Origin: Bacteroidaceae bacterium
GTDB taxonomy: Bacteria; Bacteroidota; Bacteroidia; Bacteroidales; Bacteroidaceae
Direction: 5' to 3'
Assembly: GCA_017631315.1 (NCBI GenBank)
Contig: JAGBTN010000016.1
Location: forward strand, 124,001-188,000
DNA: 64,000 nucleotides
This document shows positions 54,133 to 62,860 of this stretch, piece after piece (position 1 is the stretch's first letter; the number at the start of each line of letters is the position of its first letter). Position numbers and translations under genes: made by a program. The notes under the pieces are model-generated. The model made no database searches. It was given only the letters and a program-made list of their open reading frames with translations, and had not been told where the DNA came from.

Positions 54133-54164
54133 CAAAGTTAACGTAAAATCCCCGCTCAGCCAAA
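54133..54164 (-). promoter_or_regulatory. Promoter of the kinase operon
   Basis: Minus strand: TTTG (54161-54164), 20-nt spacer, TAACTTTG (54133-54140), 20 nt before ATG 54112. Confidence 0.8.
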
Positions 54165-54236
54165 CATTTCCACATCTTTAAGCCAAAGTGGACAGAAGTG
54201 GATGGGATTTTCAATAACCTTTATTCTTAAATATAG

Positions 54237-54244
54237 TAAGTTTG
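54237..54244 (+). promoter_or_regulatory. -7 box of the GLUG/BspA operon
   Basis: TAAGTTTG (TAnnTTTG), 81 nt before ATG 54326. No clear -33 TTTG. Confidence 0.45.
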
Positions 54245-54325
54245 TGTCGAATTTAATGACTATATATGCCTGCCAGAAAAAAATTTGAACTCATCAAAAC
54301 AAAACAATTACTAAAAATAAACAAA

Positions 54326-57300
54326 ATGAAACGTATCATTACCTTAACACTGATGCTATGCACGGTGTTCACAATGTCTGCACAATTTTCCGGTAGCGGA
54401 GCAGGAACAAGCAGTGATCCCTACCGTATCTTCAATGCAGACCAACTAACACAAATGAGGAACTTCCTCAATCAGGAGGGAGTCTATTTCAAACTGCAAA
54501 ATGACATTAACCTCACAGATTGGTTGACAGACAACTACCCCACTCAAGGCTGGCAACCTATCGGCTCTACCAGTGAGCCATTCAAAGGTACGCTGGACGG
54601 CAACGGGAAGACCATCTCTGGTTTCAGAATCACTCGTACATCCGCAGACTATATCGGGCTGTTTGCCGCAGTGGACGGAGCAACCATCAAGGATCTTACC
54701 TTAAAGGGTGACATCCAGGGCAAATCGTACGTCGGTTCGCTCATGGGCAGCGGATCGGCAACGGTAACAAACTACTCCTTCGACGGAACAGTGACAGGCA
54801 CTGGGAACTACATTGGTGGGGTTGGCGGCATGCAGAATACAGCATCGAGCAACCTCACAGTCAATGCAACAGTGAAAGGTGCGCAACACACTGGTGGCAT
54901 CTACGGACAGGGAGTAGGATTGACTTCTGTCACATTTACCGGTCAGGTCAGCGGAACATCCTACACCGGTGGTCTCGCTGGACAAGGCTCCGGCACGTTC
55001 TCGTCTTGTATGATGAGTGGTCCCGTAGAAGGGGCTTCCTATACTGGCGGTTTAGTGGGATATGCTACTGCAAGTATTTCCCTCGAGAACTGCACGCATC
55101 AAAACAACGTGACAGGCACTACATATACGGGTGGCATCGTTGGTACCACAAGCGACGGTGCTGTTACTCTGACATCGTGTCATGCCGACGGCAATGTCAC
55201 AGGCACAACATATACAGGCGGCATCGTTGGTGCCACAAGCGACGGTGCTGTTACTCTGACATCGTGTTATGCCGATGGCAATGTCACAGGCACAACTTCC
55301 GTTGGAGGCGTATGCGGACAGATTCTCAATCCTGCCAACTCAACCATCAGCGGATGCAACTATTGGGGAGACATCACCGGCACGAGCCAACTGGGTGGAA
55401 TAATTGGGCATCTTATAACAAATTACACGTCGTCATCCATCGATTTCACCTCTACCACAACCGCGGGGTATCCCGCACCTCAGTATAGTTCTGACGATGA
55501 GGACTATAGTGACATCACATGTTTTTTTACTAAAAAAATGAATGATACAAAGTACTTCGGCACTTCTCGGATGTATGATTCAAAGTTCCAATCTCTCTAT
55601 TCTGAATATGTAGGATTCATTTCTTATGATGCAATTAGAATATGGGCAAAAGAATATAATAATATTCCAGTTTTTTATACAAGTAATAGCTACGAATACA
55701 CCCCAGGCGTTCTTACTGTCTACAACAATGTTCTCACAAGTTCGAGTGAATGTAATGTAAATATCACAAATTGTTCGGCAATAGGCAACATCTATGGAAC
55801 AAGTACACACATTGGAGGTATTATAGGTCAAGACATAGAAGAAAACCATGAGATATACAGTTTAGACAGGGAAGAGACAGTCTATTACGTTGAAGGAAAA
55901 GGTATTAATCGAATTACCTCTTCTTCATCTTGGAAAGAAATCACTCTAAAAGAATACTCGTACATCTATACTACAACTAATATCAACGAATCGTACTTTT
56001 CCGGCAACATAGCAGGAACGAGTTATATTGGTGGCATAGCAGGCAGCAAGGATGGGGGGTGCATCAACAAATGTTATGCTTCTGCTTCCATCTCTGGCGA
56101 ACAATTTCTTGGCGGGATCGCCGGATCGTTAACAAAAAAAGACCCAGATAACCTAGATAACAATGAAAACTCATTGAATGCCAACGTGGCAATATGCACC
56201 AAAATTTCCGGCAACACAAATGTAGGCAGAATCTATGGAGCAACAGACGGCAATTTCTCGATAGCCGAATTGGGAACCACAAACGAAAACCGCAGCATAG
56301 CATCTGCACATGTGATTATCAATGGAAGCACACAGACAATTAGCGACAATCTGCAAAACGGCACAGCAGTTGGCGTCAGCCAGTTGCGCTACAAAGCCAA
56401 CTATGTAGCATGGGGTTGGGACTTCAACAACAATTGGACAATTCTGGAAACAGAAAGTTTCCCCTACAAAAACTGGCAATCTGCCCCTCCTGTTCTTTCC
56501 GACAAACTAACCTCTGGCGCAACAACCATTAGTGGCAAAAGCGCAGACTGTGGGACCATTCACCTCACAACCGGAGGTGGGAAACAATATACCGCGACTG
56601 CCAATGCAAGTGGCGACTGGAGCATGACTGTTCCTGCACTTCACGCTGGAGAAACAATAACGCTGTATGCAAAAGGCAATAACAACAAGGAGAAATCGTA
56701 CATTATAACCAGTACCGCAAAATTCCTTGGAAGCGGCACGGAAGATGACCCCTACCAGATTCATAGTGCCTACGACCTACAGGGTGTCTTCAATGGTGGA
56801 TACTATAAACTCATGAATGACATTGACCTCTCAGCCTGGATTCAGGAAAACAGCCCATCGAAAGGATGGACTCCATGCGGCAGCGATGCAACTCTTATCT
56901 ACATCGACGGCGACAACCACAAGATAACTGGTCTTTGGACAAACACTACAACATCGCACATCGGTTTGTTCAACAAGCTCTCTGGTGGCTACATAAAAAA
57001 CCTAAATGTTGAAGTTGCTAGTGGAAAGAAAGTAAAAGGAGGAAACAACACGGGCATTTTGGTTGGTTGGGCAAATAACATCGACATCATAAACTGTTCT
57101 GTCAAAGGCGATGCAGAAGGCACAAACTACTTGGGCGGCATCGTTGGTTATATAGAAACAGACCAGGAAACCAACGTCCTTTCCAATCTGAAATACGAAG
57201 GTATACTCACCTCTTCATCTGCAATAGGCGTTGGCGGCATTGCAGGCAAATGTAAACTCTATAATATATATAATGTGTATGCCAACGCTAACATCAGTTT

Positions 57301-58870
57301 GAAGAGTGTAAACACAGCCGGCTGTCTTTTTGGAAATCTGGATGAACTTAAGGGTATGAATACATGTTCAGCAATAGGAAGCATCACATCCTCCGGAGCA
57401 GACAGTCAAATTGGCGGTTTGGCAGGACAAATTGTATTCAACGAACAAAGCACATCTGATGTGCTGACACAATGCACTGCAGATGTAAACATCATTAGCA
57501 CGGGAGAAAGGAACAAGATTGGTGGAATTGCCGGACAAACAACATATAGTGGCACAAATAGTTTGAGCCTCATTTCCCAGTGTAGTTCCTTTGGCGACAT
57601 TAGCGCAACAGGAACAGAAAGCATAAGTGGCGGACTTGTTGGTGACGTTATCGGAACTTCTATTCAAGACTGCTACAGTTCTGCGGAGGTAGAAGGTTCT
57701 CAGTACTCTGGCGGTCTTGTAGGTTATGTAACAAATGCAACCATCAATAAATGTTATTCCTGCGGTAATACCCGTGGAGAATACTATGGTGCTGGAATTG
57801 CCGCGCAACTGAAAGGAACTGGCGCAAAAGTTATGAATTGTGTTGCTCTAAATAACGAACTCACATTCACCCACGAATCTTCATGGGCGGCTCGTGTTAT
57901 AGGCGGTTATGACGAAGCATCAGGCGACCCCGATGGCAGCAATCTGGCTTTGGGAACCATGCAAGTATCTCTGAACAATGTGCCTGTAAAGAAGTACGAC
58001 GACTTGGTGGAAGGCACAGCCAAATCGGAAACCGAATTGAAGCAACAAGACACATATGAAGCCTTAGGATGGAATTTCGATGGAGTATGGACAATGCCAG
58101 CAAACGGTGGCTATCCCGTGCTGCAATGGCAGGCAGAAACCCCAGAGCCAGAAGTGACTAAAGGTGACATGAATGGCGACGGCACATTCAGCATTACCGA
58201 CGTTGTTTTGATTATCGATGTTATTGCAGGTTTCATTACCGATGAAAGCCGGATGGCTGTAGCAGATGTAAATAACGACGGAAGTATCACCATTACAGAC
58301 TGCGTAGCAACAATCGACCTGATTGCAGCACAATTAACAACGCCAAAATCTGCAATCCTTAAAGCACGAGCCGCATCCTCTAACACAGATCGCATCAGTG
58401 CCCTTTTGCAAGATGGCTTAATGACCATTGCTCTTGACAACGAAAAGCAATACACGGCCTTCCAAATGATTGTCAACATGCCGGATGGTATGACCCTCGG
58501 ACGCATCTCTATGGATAAGACACGCGGGACTGACCATCACATAGCAGTACGCAATCTCAATCGTGGGCAATATCTGATAACCGGCTTCTCTGCGTATAAC
58601 GAAGAACTGAATGGCAATTACGGCAACCTGTTCTCTGTCTCCACTAACGGGCAGGCAAACGGTGACATCATTATCAGCAACGTAGAATTTGTAACAACAG
58701 AAGCCGAAACATGTCGACTGAAAGATATTTACATCAACAGCACACCGACTGGAATCTCGGCCATCGTATCGCAGCAGACAGACATAATTTACGACCTACA
58801 AGGACGACGCATTACAACACCTGTAAAGGGTATATATATAGTAAAAGGCAAGAAAACCATCATAAAATAA
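54326..58870 (+). CDS. Giant GLUG-repeat surface protein with dockerin and cohesin-like modules
   Basis: A 1514-residue exported protein: signal peptide to FTMSAQ (residue 19) and two large blocks of GLUG-type repeats (about 110-380 and 880-1190; units such as GGIVG, GGLVGYAT and GGLAGQG after a Cys/Ser turn), expected to form a beta-helix stalk. Each block is preceded by a GSGAGTSSDPY- or GSGTEDDPY-type motif. A dockerin-like pair of calcium loops lies near 1270-1325 (DMNGDGTFSITD, DVNNDGSITITD). A cohesin-like module follows (YTAFQMIVNMPDGMTLG). The C-terminal tail is YDLQGRRI...KGIYIVKGKK. Start ATG 54326 gives a normal signal peptide. It is 6 bp upstream of the BspA-like gene. Adhesion is the likely role, by analogy. 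Confidence 0.8.
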   Translation: MKRIITLTLMLCTVFTMSAQFSGSGAGTSSDPYRIFNADQLTQMRNFLNQEGVYFKLQNDINLTDWLTDNYPTQGWQPIGSTSEPFKGTLDGNGKTISGFRITRTSADYIGLFAAVDGATIKDLTLKGDIQGKSYVGSLMGSGSATVTNYSFDGTVTGTGNYIGGVGGMQNTASSNLTVNATVKGAQHTGGIYGQGVGLTSVTFTGQVSGTSYTGGLAGQGSGTFSSCMMSGPVEGASYTGGLVGYATASISLENCTHQNNVTGTTYTGGIVGTTSDGAVTLTSCHADGNVTGTTYTGGIVGATSDGAVTLTSCYADGNVTGTTSVGGVCGQILNPANSTISGCNYWGDITGTSQLGGIIGHLITNYTSSSIDFTSTTTAGYPAPQYSSDDEDYSDITCFFTKKMNDTKYFGTSRMYDSKFQSLYSEYVGFISYDAIRIWAKEYNNIPVFYTSNSYEYTPGVLTVYNNVLTSSSECNVNITNCSAIGNIYGTSTHIGGIIGQDIEENHEIYSLDREETVYYVEGKGINRITSSSSWKEITLKEYSYIYTTTNINESYFSGNIAGTSYIGGIAGSKDGGCINKCYASASISGEQFLGGIAGSLTKKDPDNLDNNENSLNANVAICTKISGNTNVGRIYGATDGNFSIAELGTTNENRSIASAHVIINGSTQTISDNLQNGTAVGVSQLRYKANYVAWGWDFNNNWTILETESFPYKNWQSAPPVLSDKLTSGATTISGKSADCGTIHLTTGGGKQYTATANASGDWSMTVPALHAGETITLYAKGNNNKEKSYIITSTAKFLGSGTEDDPYQIHSAYDLQGVFNGGYYKLMNDIDLSAWIQENSPSKGWTPCGSDATLIYIDGDNHKITGLWTNTTTSHIGLFNKLSGGYIKNLNVEVASGKKVKGGNNTGILVGWANNIDIINCSVKGDAEGTNYLGGIVGYIETDQETNVLSNLKYEGILTSSSAIGVGGIAGKCKLYNIYNVYANANISLKSVNTAGCLFGNLDELKGMNTCSAIGSITSSGADSQIGGLAGQIVFNEQSTSDVLTQCTADVNIISTGERNKIGGIAGQTTYSGTNSLSLISQCSSFGDISATGTESISGGLVGDVIGTSIQDCYSSAEVEGSQYSGGLVGYVTNATINKCYSCGNTRGEYYGAGIAAQLKGTGAKVMNCVALNNELTFTHESSWAARVIGGYDEASGDPDGSNLALGTMQVSLNNVPVKKYDDLVEGTAKSETELKQQDTYEALGWNFDGVWTMPANGGYPVLQWQAETPEPEVTKGDMNGDGTFSITDVVLIIDVIAGFITDESRMAVADVNNDGSITITDCVATIDLIAAQLTTPKSAILKARAASSNTDRISALLQDGLMTIALDNEKQYTAFQMIVNMPDGMTLGRISMDKTRGTDHHIAVRNLNRGQYLITGFSAYNEELNGNYGNLFSVSTNGQANGDIIISNVEFVTTEAETCRLKDIYINSTPTGISAIVSQQTDIIYDLQGRRITTPVKGIYIVKGKKTIIK
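55112..55285 (+). repeat. 87-bp tandem repeat inside the GLUG gene
   Basis: Two nearly identical 87-bp units (55112-55198, 55199-55285) encoding the same 29-residue rung GTTYTGGIVG...DGNVT. It reads like a recent in-frame duplication. Confidence 0.85.
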
Positions 58871-58876
58871 AAGATT

Positions 58877-61303
58877 ATGTATAAATTTCGAAATTTACTA
58901 ACATGTGGACTACTGCTGTTTGTCTCTCATGTTATGGGATACGACATAACAGTTAGTCCCATAGAAATCAAAGCAGGAGAGAGTACCAACCTTTGTATCA
59001 ATCTTTCCAACACAGAGAGTTTTACCGCCTATCAGATGTCAATCTATCTACCAGAAGGCATAACGGTACAGAAGAAAACTAACGGGAAGTATGCATATAC
59101 ATCCAATGCAGAGCGACTCGATCCTGATTTCTTTAATGTCACAGTTCAAAATGCTGCTGACGGAAGTATTCTCATCACAGTCTATGCCCCCGAAAAAGAT
59201 GCAATTGCAGGCACAAACGGAGAGCTTATGCGTCTACCTATCGACATTGCATCTACTGTAACAACATCATTACAGGGAAGTATCAAAAACATTGAGTTTA
59301 CCGATGTCAACTCTCAGGGACATAAACATAGCGATATCATATTCAGCCTGGAATACAAAGAGGAGATTGACATTATCACCAATAAATGCGGCGACAATCT
59401 TTCCTGGTCATATGACGATAATTCTCAGACACTAACAATCTCTGGAAGTGGCAATATGTATGATTATGATTTTTTTACTGAGCCTTGGAGTGATTATAAG
59501 GAACAAATACAGAATATTAATTTCCCCGAAGGACTCACACACATCGGCACTTGTGCTTTCGTCGCATGTACTAATATAACATCTATAACTATACCAGATA
59601 GTGTAACAAATATCAGCGAGTCTGCTTTCAGTGATTGCTATAATTTGCAAACGATAAACTTTGGTAACGGAGTGACGAGTATCTGCTACGGTGCATTTGA
59701 AAATTGTCACAACTTAATATCGGTTACTCTATCAAATAGTATTAGGACCATTGGAAATGCAGCCTTCCGTAATTGCAACAATTTGAGTTCTGTCGAACTG
59801 GGAGATCGTGTTGAATATATTGGAGATGGTACATTTCACAATTGTCATGGCCTCGGTTCAATAAACATACCTAGCAGTGTTACAAAAATTGAGAAATGGG
59901 CATTTGCAGGCTGTATAGACCTCAGGTCTATTATGGTTGAAGAAGACAATGTCATATACGATTCTCGTAACAACTCCAATGCAATCATTGAAACGGAAAC
60001 AAACACATTGATTACTGGCTGCACAAATACAATTATTCCAAACACTGTAACATGCATTCAGTCCGGAGCTTTTAGTGATCAAGCATACATGACTTCTATC
60101 ACTATTCCTAATAGCATAACAAACATCGAGAATACTGCATTTTGCGCATGCAATAGTCTAACCGATGTTTATTGTCTTGCAGAAAATGTTCCAAACACAG
60201 ATAGTAATGCCTTTGAGGCGACTCCACTCAACTCTGTCACACTCCATGTACCAACAAATTCAATAGAAGCATATAGCACTACTGAACCATGGAGTAATTT
60301 TGGGACGATTGTTGCAATTGAAGGAGCAAAGGTGGAGCAAACAATAGAAATAAGTGCATTGCCTGAAATGACCGAAGGTGATGCTGCCTATGCACTTCCT
60401 CAGCAAACGGATCAAGGACTTACACTGACATGGACGGCTGCCGACGAAACAATTGCACGCATTAGCGACTATCAACTAACTCCCCTTAAAGCTGGCATTA
60501 CTACCATTACAGCCACCCAAGAGGGTAATGACGAGTATCAGTCATTCACAAAAACATTCAGTTTGACAGTCAATAAAAATGAAGAAGTACCTTCTATCGA
60601 AGACACCGACATCTCGCAGATGGACAATGTTATATATATCGAACCCACGGAAGTAAAAAGTGACTCGGAAACCACATTGTCATTTATGATGAAAAATACG
60701 GCTAACATTCGTGGATTCCAGTTTGACCTGTTTCTTCCAGAAGGTATCACGGTTGTAAAATCCAGCAAGGGTAAAATCCTTGGAGAACTCAATCCTGAAC
60801 GTTTACCCGAAGAGGACGAGCATCAGTTGACATTCAGTGAACAGACAAATGGGGCTATACGTTTCCTTTGCAGTTCGCTATACGACGAAACATTTACCGG
60901 TACAAGCGGTGTGATTCTTACCTTGCAGATTAAAATTGATGAGAATATGGAAGACGGAGAATATCCGGTTCAGTTAAAAAACATGATTCTGAACGAAACA
61001 GATATTTCAAAATTCTATCAAACTGAATTCTTGCAGTCGAAAATAACTGTAACCTCATATATGCTTGGCGACATCAACGATGACGGGGAAATTAATGTAT
61101 TGGACTATACCGGTGTAGCGAACCACATACATGGTAATACTCCTGAGGGATTTGTTACGAAGGCAGCCGATGTGGACAGCAACGGCGTCATAGACGTTAG
61201 AGACTATACCGGTGTAGCGAACATCATCCACACGGGTTTTGTATCTGGTAGCATGGGGGCTTCATTGAATGCGAAAGAATATAATAATGTAGAACCACAA
61301 TAA
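58877..61303 (+). CDS. BspA-like LRR protein with cohesin-like modules and dockerin
   Basis: An 808-residue exported protein. Signal peptide to about residue 21. A cohesin-like module spans 22-165 (FTAYQMSIYLPEGITVQ). BspA-type LRR_5 repeats run about 200-480 (ITIPDSVTNISESAFSDCYN and similar). A bacterial Ig-like domain spans about 485-570 (LTWTAADETIARIS). A second cohesin-like module spans about 590-715 (RGFQFDLFLPEGITVVKSSK). A dockerin-like pair follows at about 725-790 (DINDDGEINVLDYTG, DVDSNGVIDVRDYTG). No KGIxIV tail is present, unlike its neighbours. Part of the second cohesin-like module is almost identical in DNA to the next gene. Confidence 0.82.
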   Translation: MYKFRNLLTCGLLLFVSHVMGYDITVSPIEIKAGESTNLCINLSNTESFTAYQMSIYLPEGITVQKKTNGKYAYTSNAERLDPDFFNVTVQNAADGSILITVYAPEKDAIAGTNGELMRLPIDIASTVTTSLQGSIKNIEFTDVNSQGHKHSDIIFSLEYKEEIDIITNKCGDNLSWSYDDNSQTLTISGSGNMYDYDFFTEPWSDYKEQIQNINFPEGLTHIGTCAFVACTNITSITIPDSVTNISESAFSDCYNLQTINFGNGVTSICYGAFENCHNLISVTLSNSIRTIGNAAFRNCNNLSSVELGDRVEYIGDGTFHNCHGLGSINIPSSVTKIEKWAFAGCIDLRSIMVEEDNVIYDSRNNSNAIIETETNTLITGCTNTIIPNTVTCIQSGAFSDQAYMTSITIPNSITNIENTAFCACNSLTDVYCLAENVPNTDSNAFEATPLNSVTLHVPTNSIEAYSTTEPWSNFGTIVAIEGAKVEQTIEISALPEMTEGDAAYALPQQTDQGLTLTWTAADETIARISDYQLTPLKAGITTITATQEGNDEYQSFTKTFSLTVNKNEEVPSIEDTDISQMDNVIYIEPTEVKSDSETTLSFMMKNTANIRGFQFDLFLPEGITVVKSSKGKILGELNPERLPEEDEHQLTFSEQTNGAIRFLCSSLYDETFTGTSGVILTLQIKIDENMEDGEYPVQLKNMILNETDISKFYQTEFLQSKITVTSYMLGDINDDGEINVLDYTGVANHIHGNTPEGFVTKAADVDSNGVIDVRDYTGVANIIHTGFVSGSMGASLNAKEYNNVEPQ
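60689..60904 (+). repeat. Intergenic-homology block, copy 1 (cohesin-like module)
   Basis: About 216 bp nearly identical to 61469-61684 (offset 780) in the next gene, including silent sites, which points to recent duplication or gene conversion. Confidence 0.85.
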
Positions 61304-61315
61304 TGATAATAAGAA

Positions 61316-62566
61316 ATGAAAAAGAACATTTATTCACTTATCTTGTTCCTACTGGCGCAGTGCACCTTGTCATTTGCTAGTATAACAGATGTAAGTACGA
61401 TTGACAATGTAATATATATTAAACCATTTGAAGCAAGTGCCGGTTCACAGACAGACATTTCTATTAGTATGAAAAATACGGCAAACATTCGTGGCTTCCA
61501 GTTTGACTTGTTTCTTCCAGAAGGTATCACGGTTGTAAAATCCAGTAAAGGTAAAATCCTTGGAGAACTCAATCCTGAACGTTTGCCAGAAGAGGACGAG
61601 CATCAGTTAACATTCAGTGAGCAACCTACTGGAGCAATACGTTTCCTTTGCAGTTCGATATATGACGAGACATTTACAGGTACTGATGGGGAGATTGCAA
61701 AACTCACAGTAAACATCAGTCCGGATATGGCAAAAGGAAAATACCCTATTCTTATGAAAGGAATGCTGCTCAACGAGACAGATATATCAAAATTCTATGA
61801 GACGGACCTGATTGAAACAATAGTTACCATAAACGAGCAGGGAGACAATCGCACTGTTCTCGACGAAAATTCTGCTATTGTTCCCGAATCTGCCACAGGA
61901 GTAAATATTCGTGTCCTACGCACCATCAATGCTAACGAATGGAGTACAATCTGTCTGCCTTTCGCTATGACGGACACACAGGTAAAAGAAACATTTGGTA
62001 ACGATGTTCAGATAGCAAATTTTGAGGGAACAGAGCCTGAATTTGACATTGACGACAATGTTGTGGCAATTACCTCCAAATTTACAAACGTAAACGCCAT
62101 TGAAGCTAATCATCCCTATATTATCAAGGTATCTCAACCCATGACTGGATTTACTCTCGACAATGTTGATATTGTTGCCAGCGAAGAAGATGCTTGCATT
62201 GAATATGATAACGGGAAAACAGGTTCTCGTCGAGTTGTATACAGCGGTTTCTATGGTACCTATCGTGCAGAGACTGTTCTTGAGGAGTACTCACTTTTCC
62301 TCAATAGCAACAAATTTTGGTACTCTATGGGCCAGAACAAAATGAAAGCTTTCCGTGCTTATTTCTACTTCCTGGATATTCTGACAAATGTAGAAGAAGC
62401 TCCAAAAGTGATTGAATTTAAGATTGAATCTGATGATGCAACAGCCATTGACGAGATAGATAACAAACAGGCTTTGGACAATAACCTATATAATACCATA
62501 GGTCAGCGTGTCGACAAAGACTACAAAGGAATCGTAATTAAAAGTGGGAAAAAATACTTAAAATAA
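61316..62566 (+). CDS. Secreted cohesin-like protein with conserved Prevotella-type C-terminal domain
   Basis: A 416-residue exported protein: signal peptide to TLSFAS (residue about 22) and a cohesin-like module at about 28-170 (RGFQFDLFLPEGITVVKSSK). A second domain at about 195-395 has NANEWSTICLPFAM, a stretch I associate with exported Prevotella proteins but cannot name. The tail is YNTIGQRV...KGIVIKSGKKYLK. It starts 13 bp after the BspA-like gene and ends 6 bp before the 60-residue peptide gene. A binding role is likely; an enzyme is not evident. Confidence 0.75.
   Translation: MKKNIYSLILFLLAQCTLSFASITDVSTIDNVIYIKPFEASAGSQTDISISMKNTANIRGFQFDLFLPEGITVVKSSKGKILGELNPERLPEEDEHQLTFSEQPTGAIRFLCSSIYDETFTGTDGEIAKLTVNISPDMAKGKYPILMKGMLLNETDISKFYETDLIETIVTINEQGDNRTVLDENSAIVPESATGVNIRVLRTINANEWSTICLPFAMTDTQVKETFGNDVQIANFEGTEPEFDIDDNVVAITSKFTNVNAIEANHPYIIKVSQPMTGFTLDNVDIVASEEDACIEYDNGKTGSRRVVYSGFYGTYRAETVLEEYSLFLNSNKFWYSMGQNKMKAFRAYFYFLDILTNVEEAPKVIEFKIESDDATAIDEIDNKQALDNNLYNTIGQRVDKDYKGIVIKSGKKYLK
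61469..61684 (+). repeat. Intergenic-homology block, copy 2 (cohesin-like module)
   Basis: Partner of 60689-60904. Outside the block the two modules diverge. Confidence 0.85.
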
Positions 62567-62571
62567 AAAAA

Positions 62572-62754
62572 ATGAAAAAAGAATATATCGTACCCTGTAT
62601 AAAGCAGGAAAGAGCAGAATGTTGCCAAATTCTTGCCTCTAGTGGCGTCTCTGGCGATAATGGTATCGAATATGGAGGTGTTGACGTCGATGGAAACTTG
62701 GAACCTGCTGCTAAAGAAAATCACAACTTTAATATTTGGGATAATCAATGGTAA
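62572..62754 (+). CDS. Small 60-residue peptide, Prevotella-type, unknown function
   Basis: A 60-residue protein starting MKKEYIVPCIKQ and ending FNIWDNQW, with CCQILASSGVSGDNG and YGGVDVDGNLEPA in the middle. There is no normal signal peptide; it has three cysteines and an acidic, Trp-containing tail. I recall similar short proteins with an ILASSGV...YGGVD core as recurrent in Prevotella, but cannot check. It lies 6 bp after the cohesin-like gene and before a strong terminator, so it is the last gene of that operon. A leaderless exported peptide, an accessory of the surface operon, or a modified-peptide precursor are possible. Confidence 0.7.
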   Translation: MKKEYIVPCIKQERAECCQILASSGVSGDNGIEYGGVDVDGNLEPAAKENHNFNIWDNQW

Positions 62755-62771
62755 GTAGATAAAACCAGATA

Positions 62772-62815
62772 TAACAATTGGGGATGTACCACGTGGTACA
62801 TCCCCAATTATTGTT
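62772..62815. terminator. Terminator with a 34-bp perfect palindrome
   Basis: 62775-62808 is a perfect palindrome centred on CCACGTGG, extended by AAC/GTT on the flanks with a small bulge, followed by T-rich sequence on both strands. It serves the surface operon and the convergent aminotransferase gene. Confidence 0.85.
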
Positions 62816-62860
62816 TCAACCAAATCAACTTACTAATGTTCGGCAGAGGACATAGACACA

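Noticed and set aside
54326-62566. A cellulosome gene cluster
   Set aside because: Dockerin- and cohesin-like modules are present but there are no catalytic glycoside hydrolase modules in these genes.
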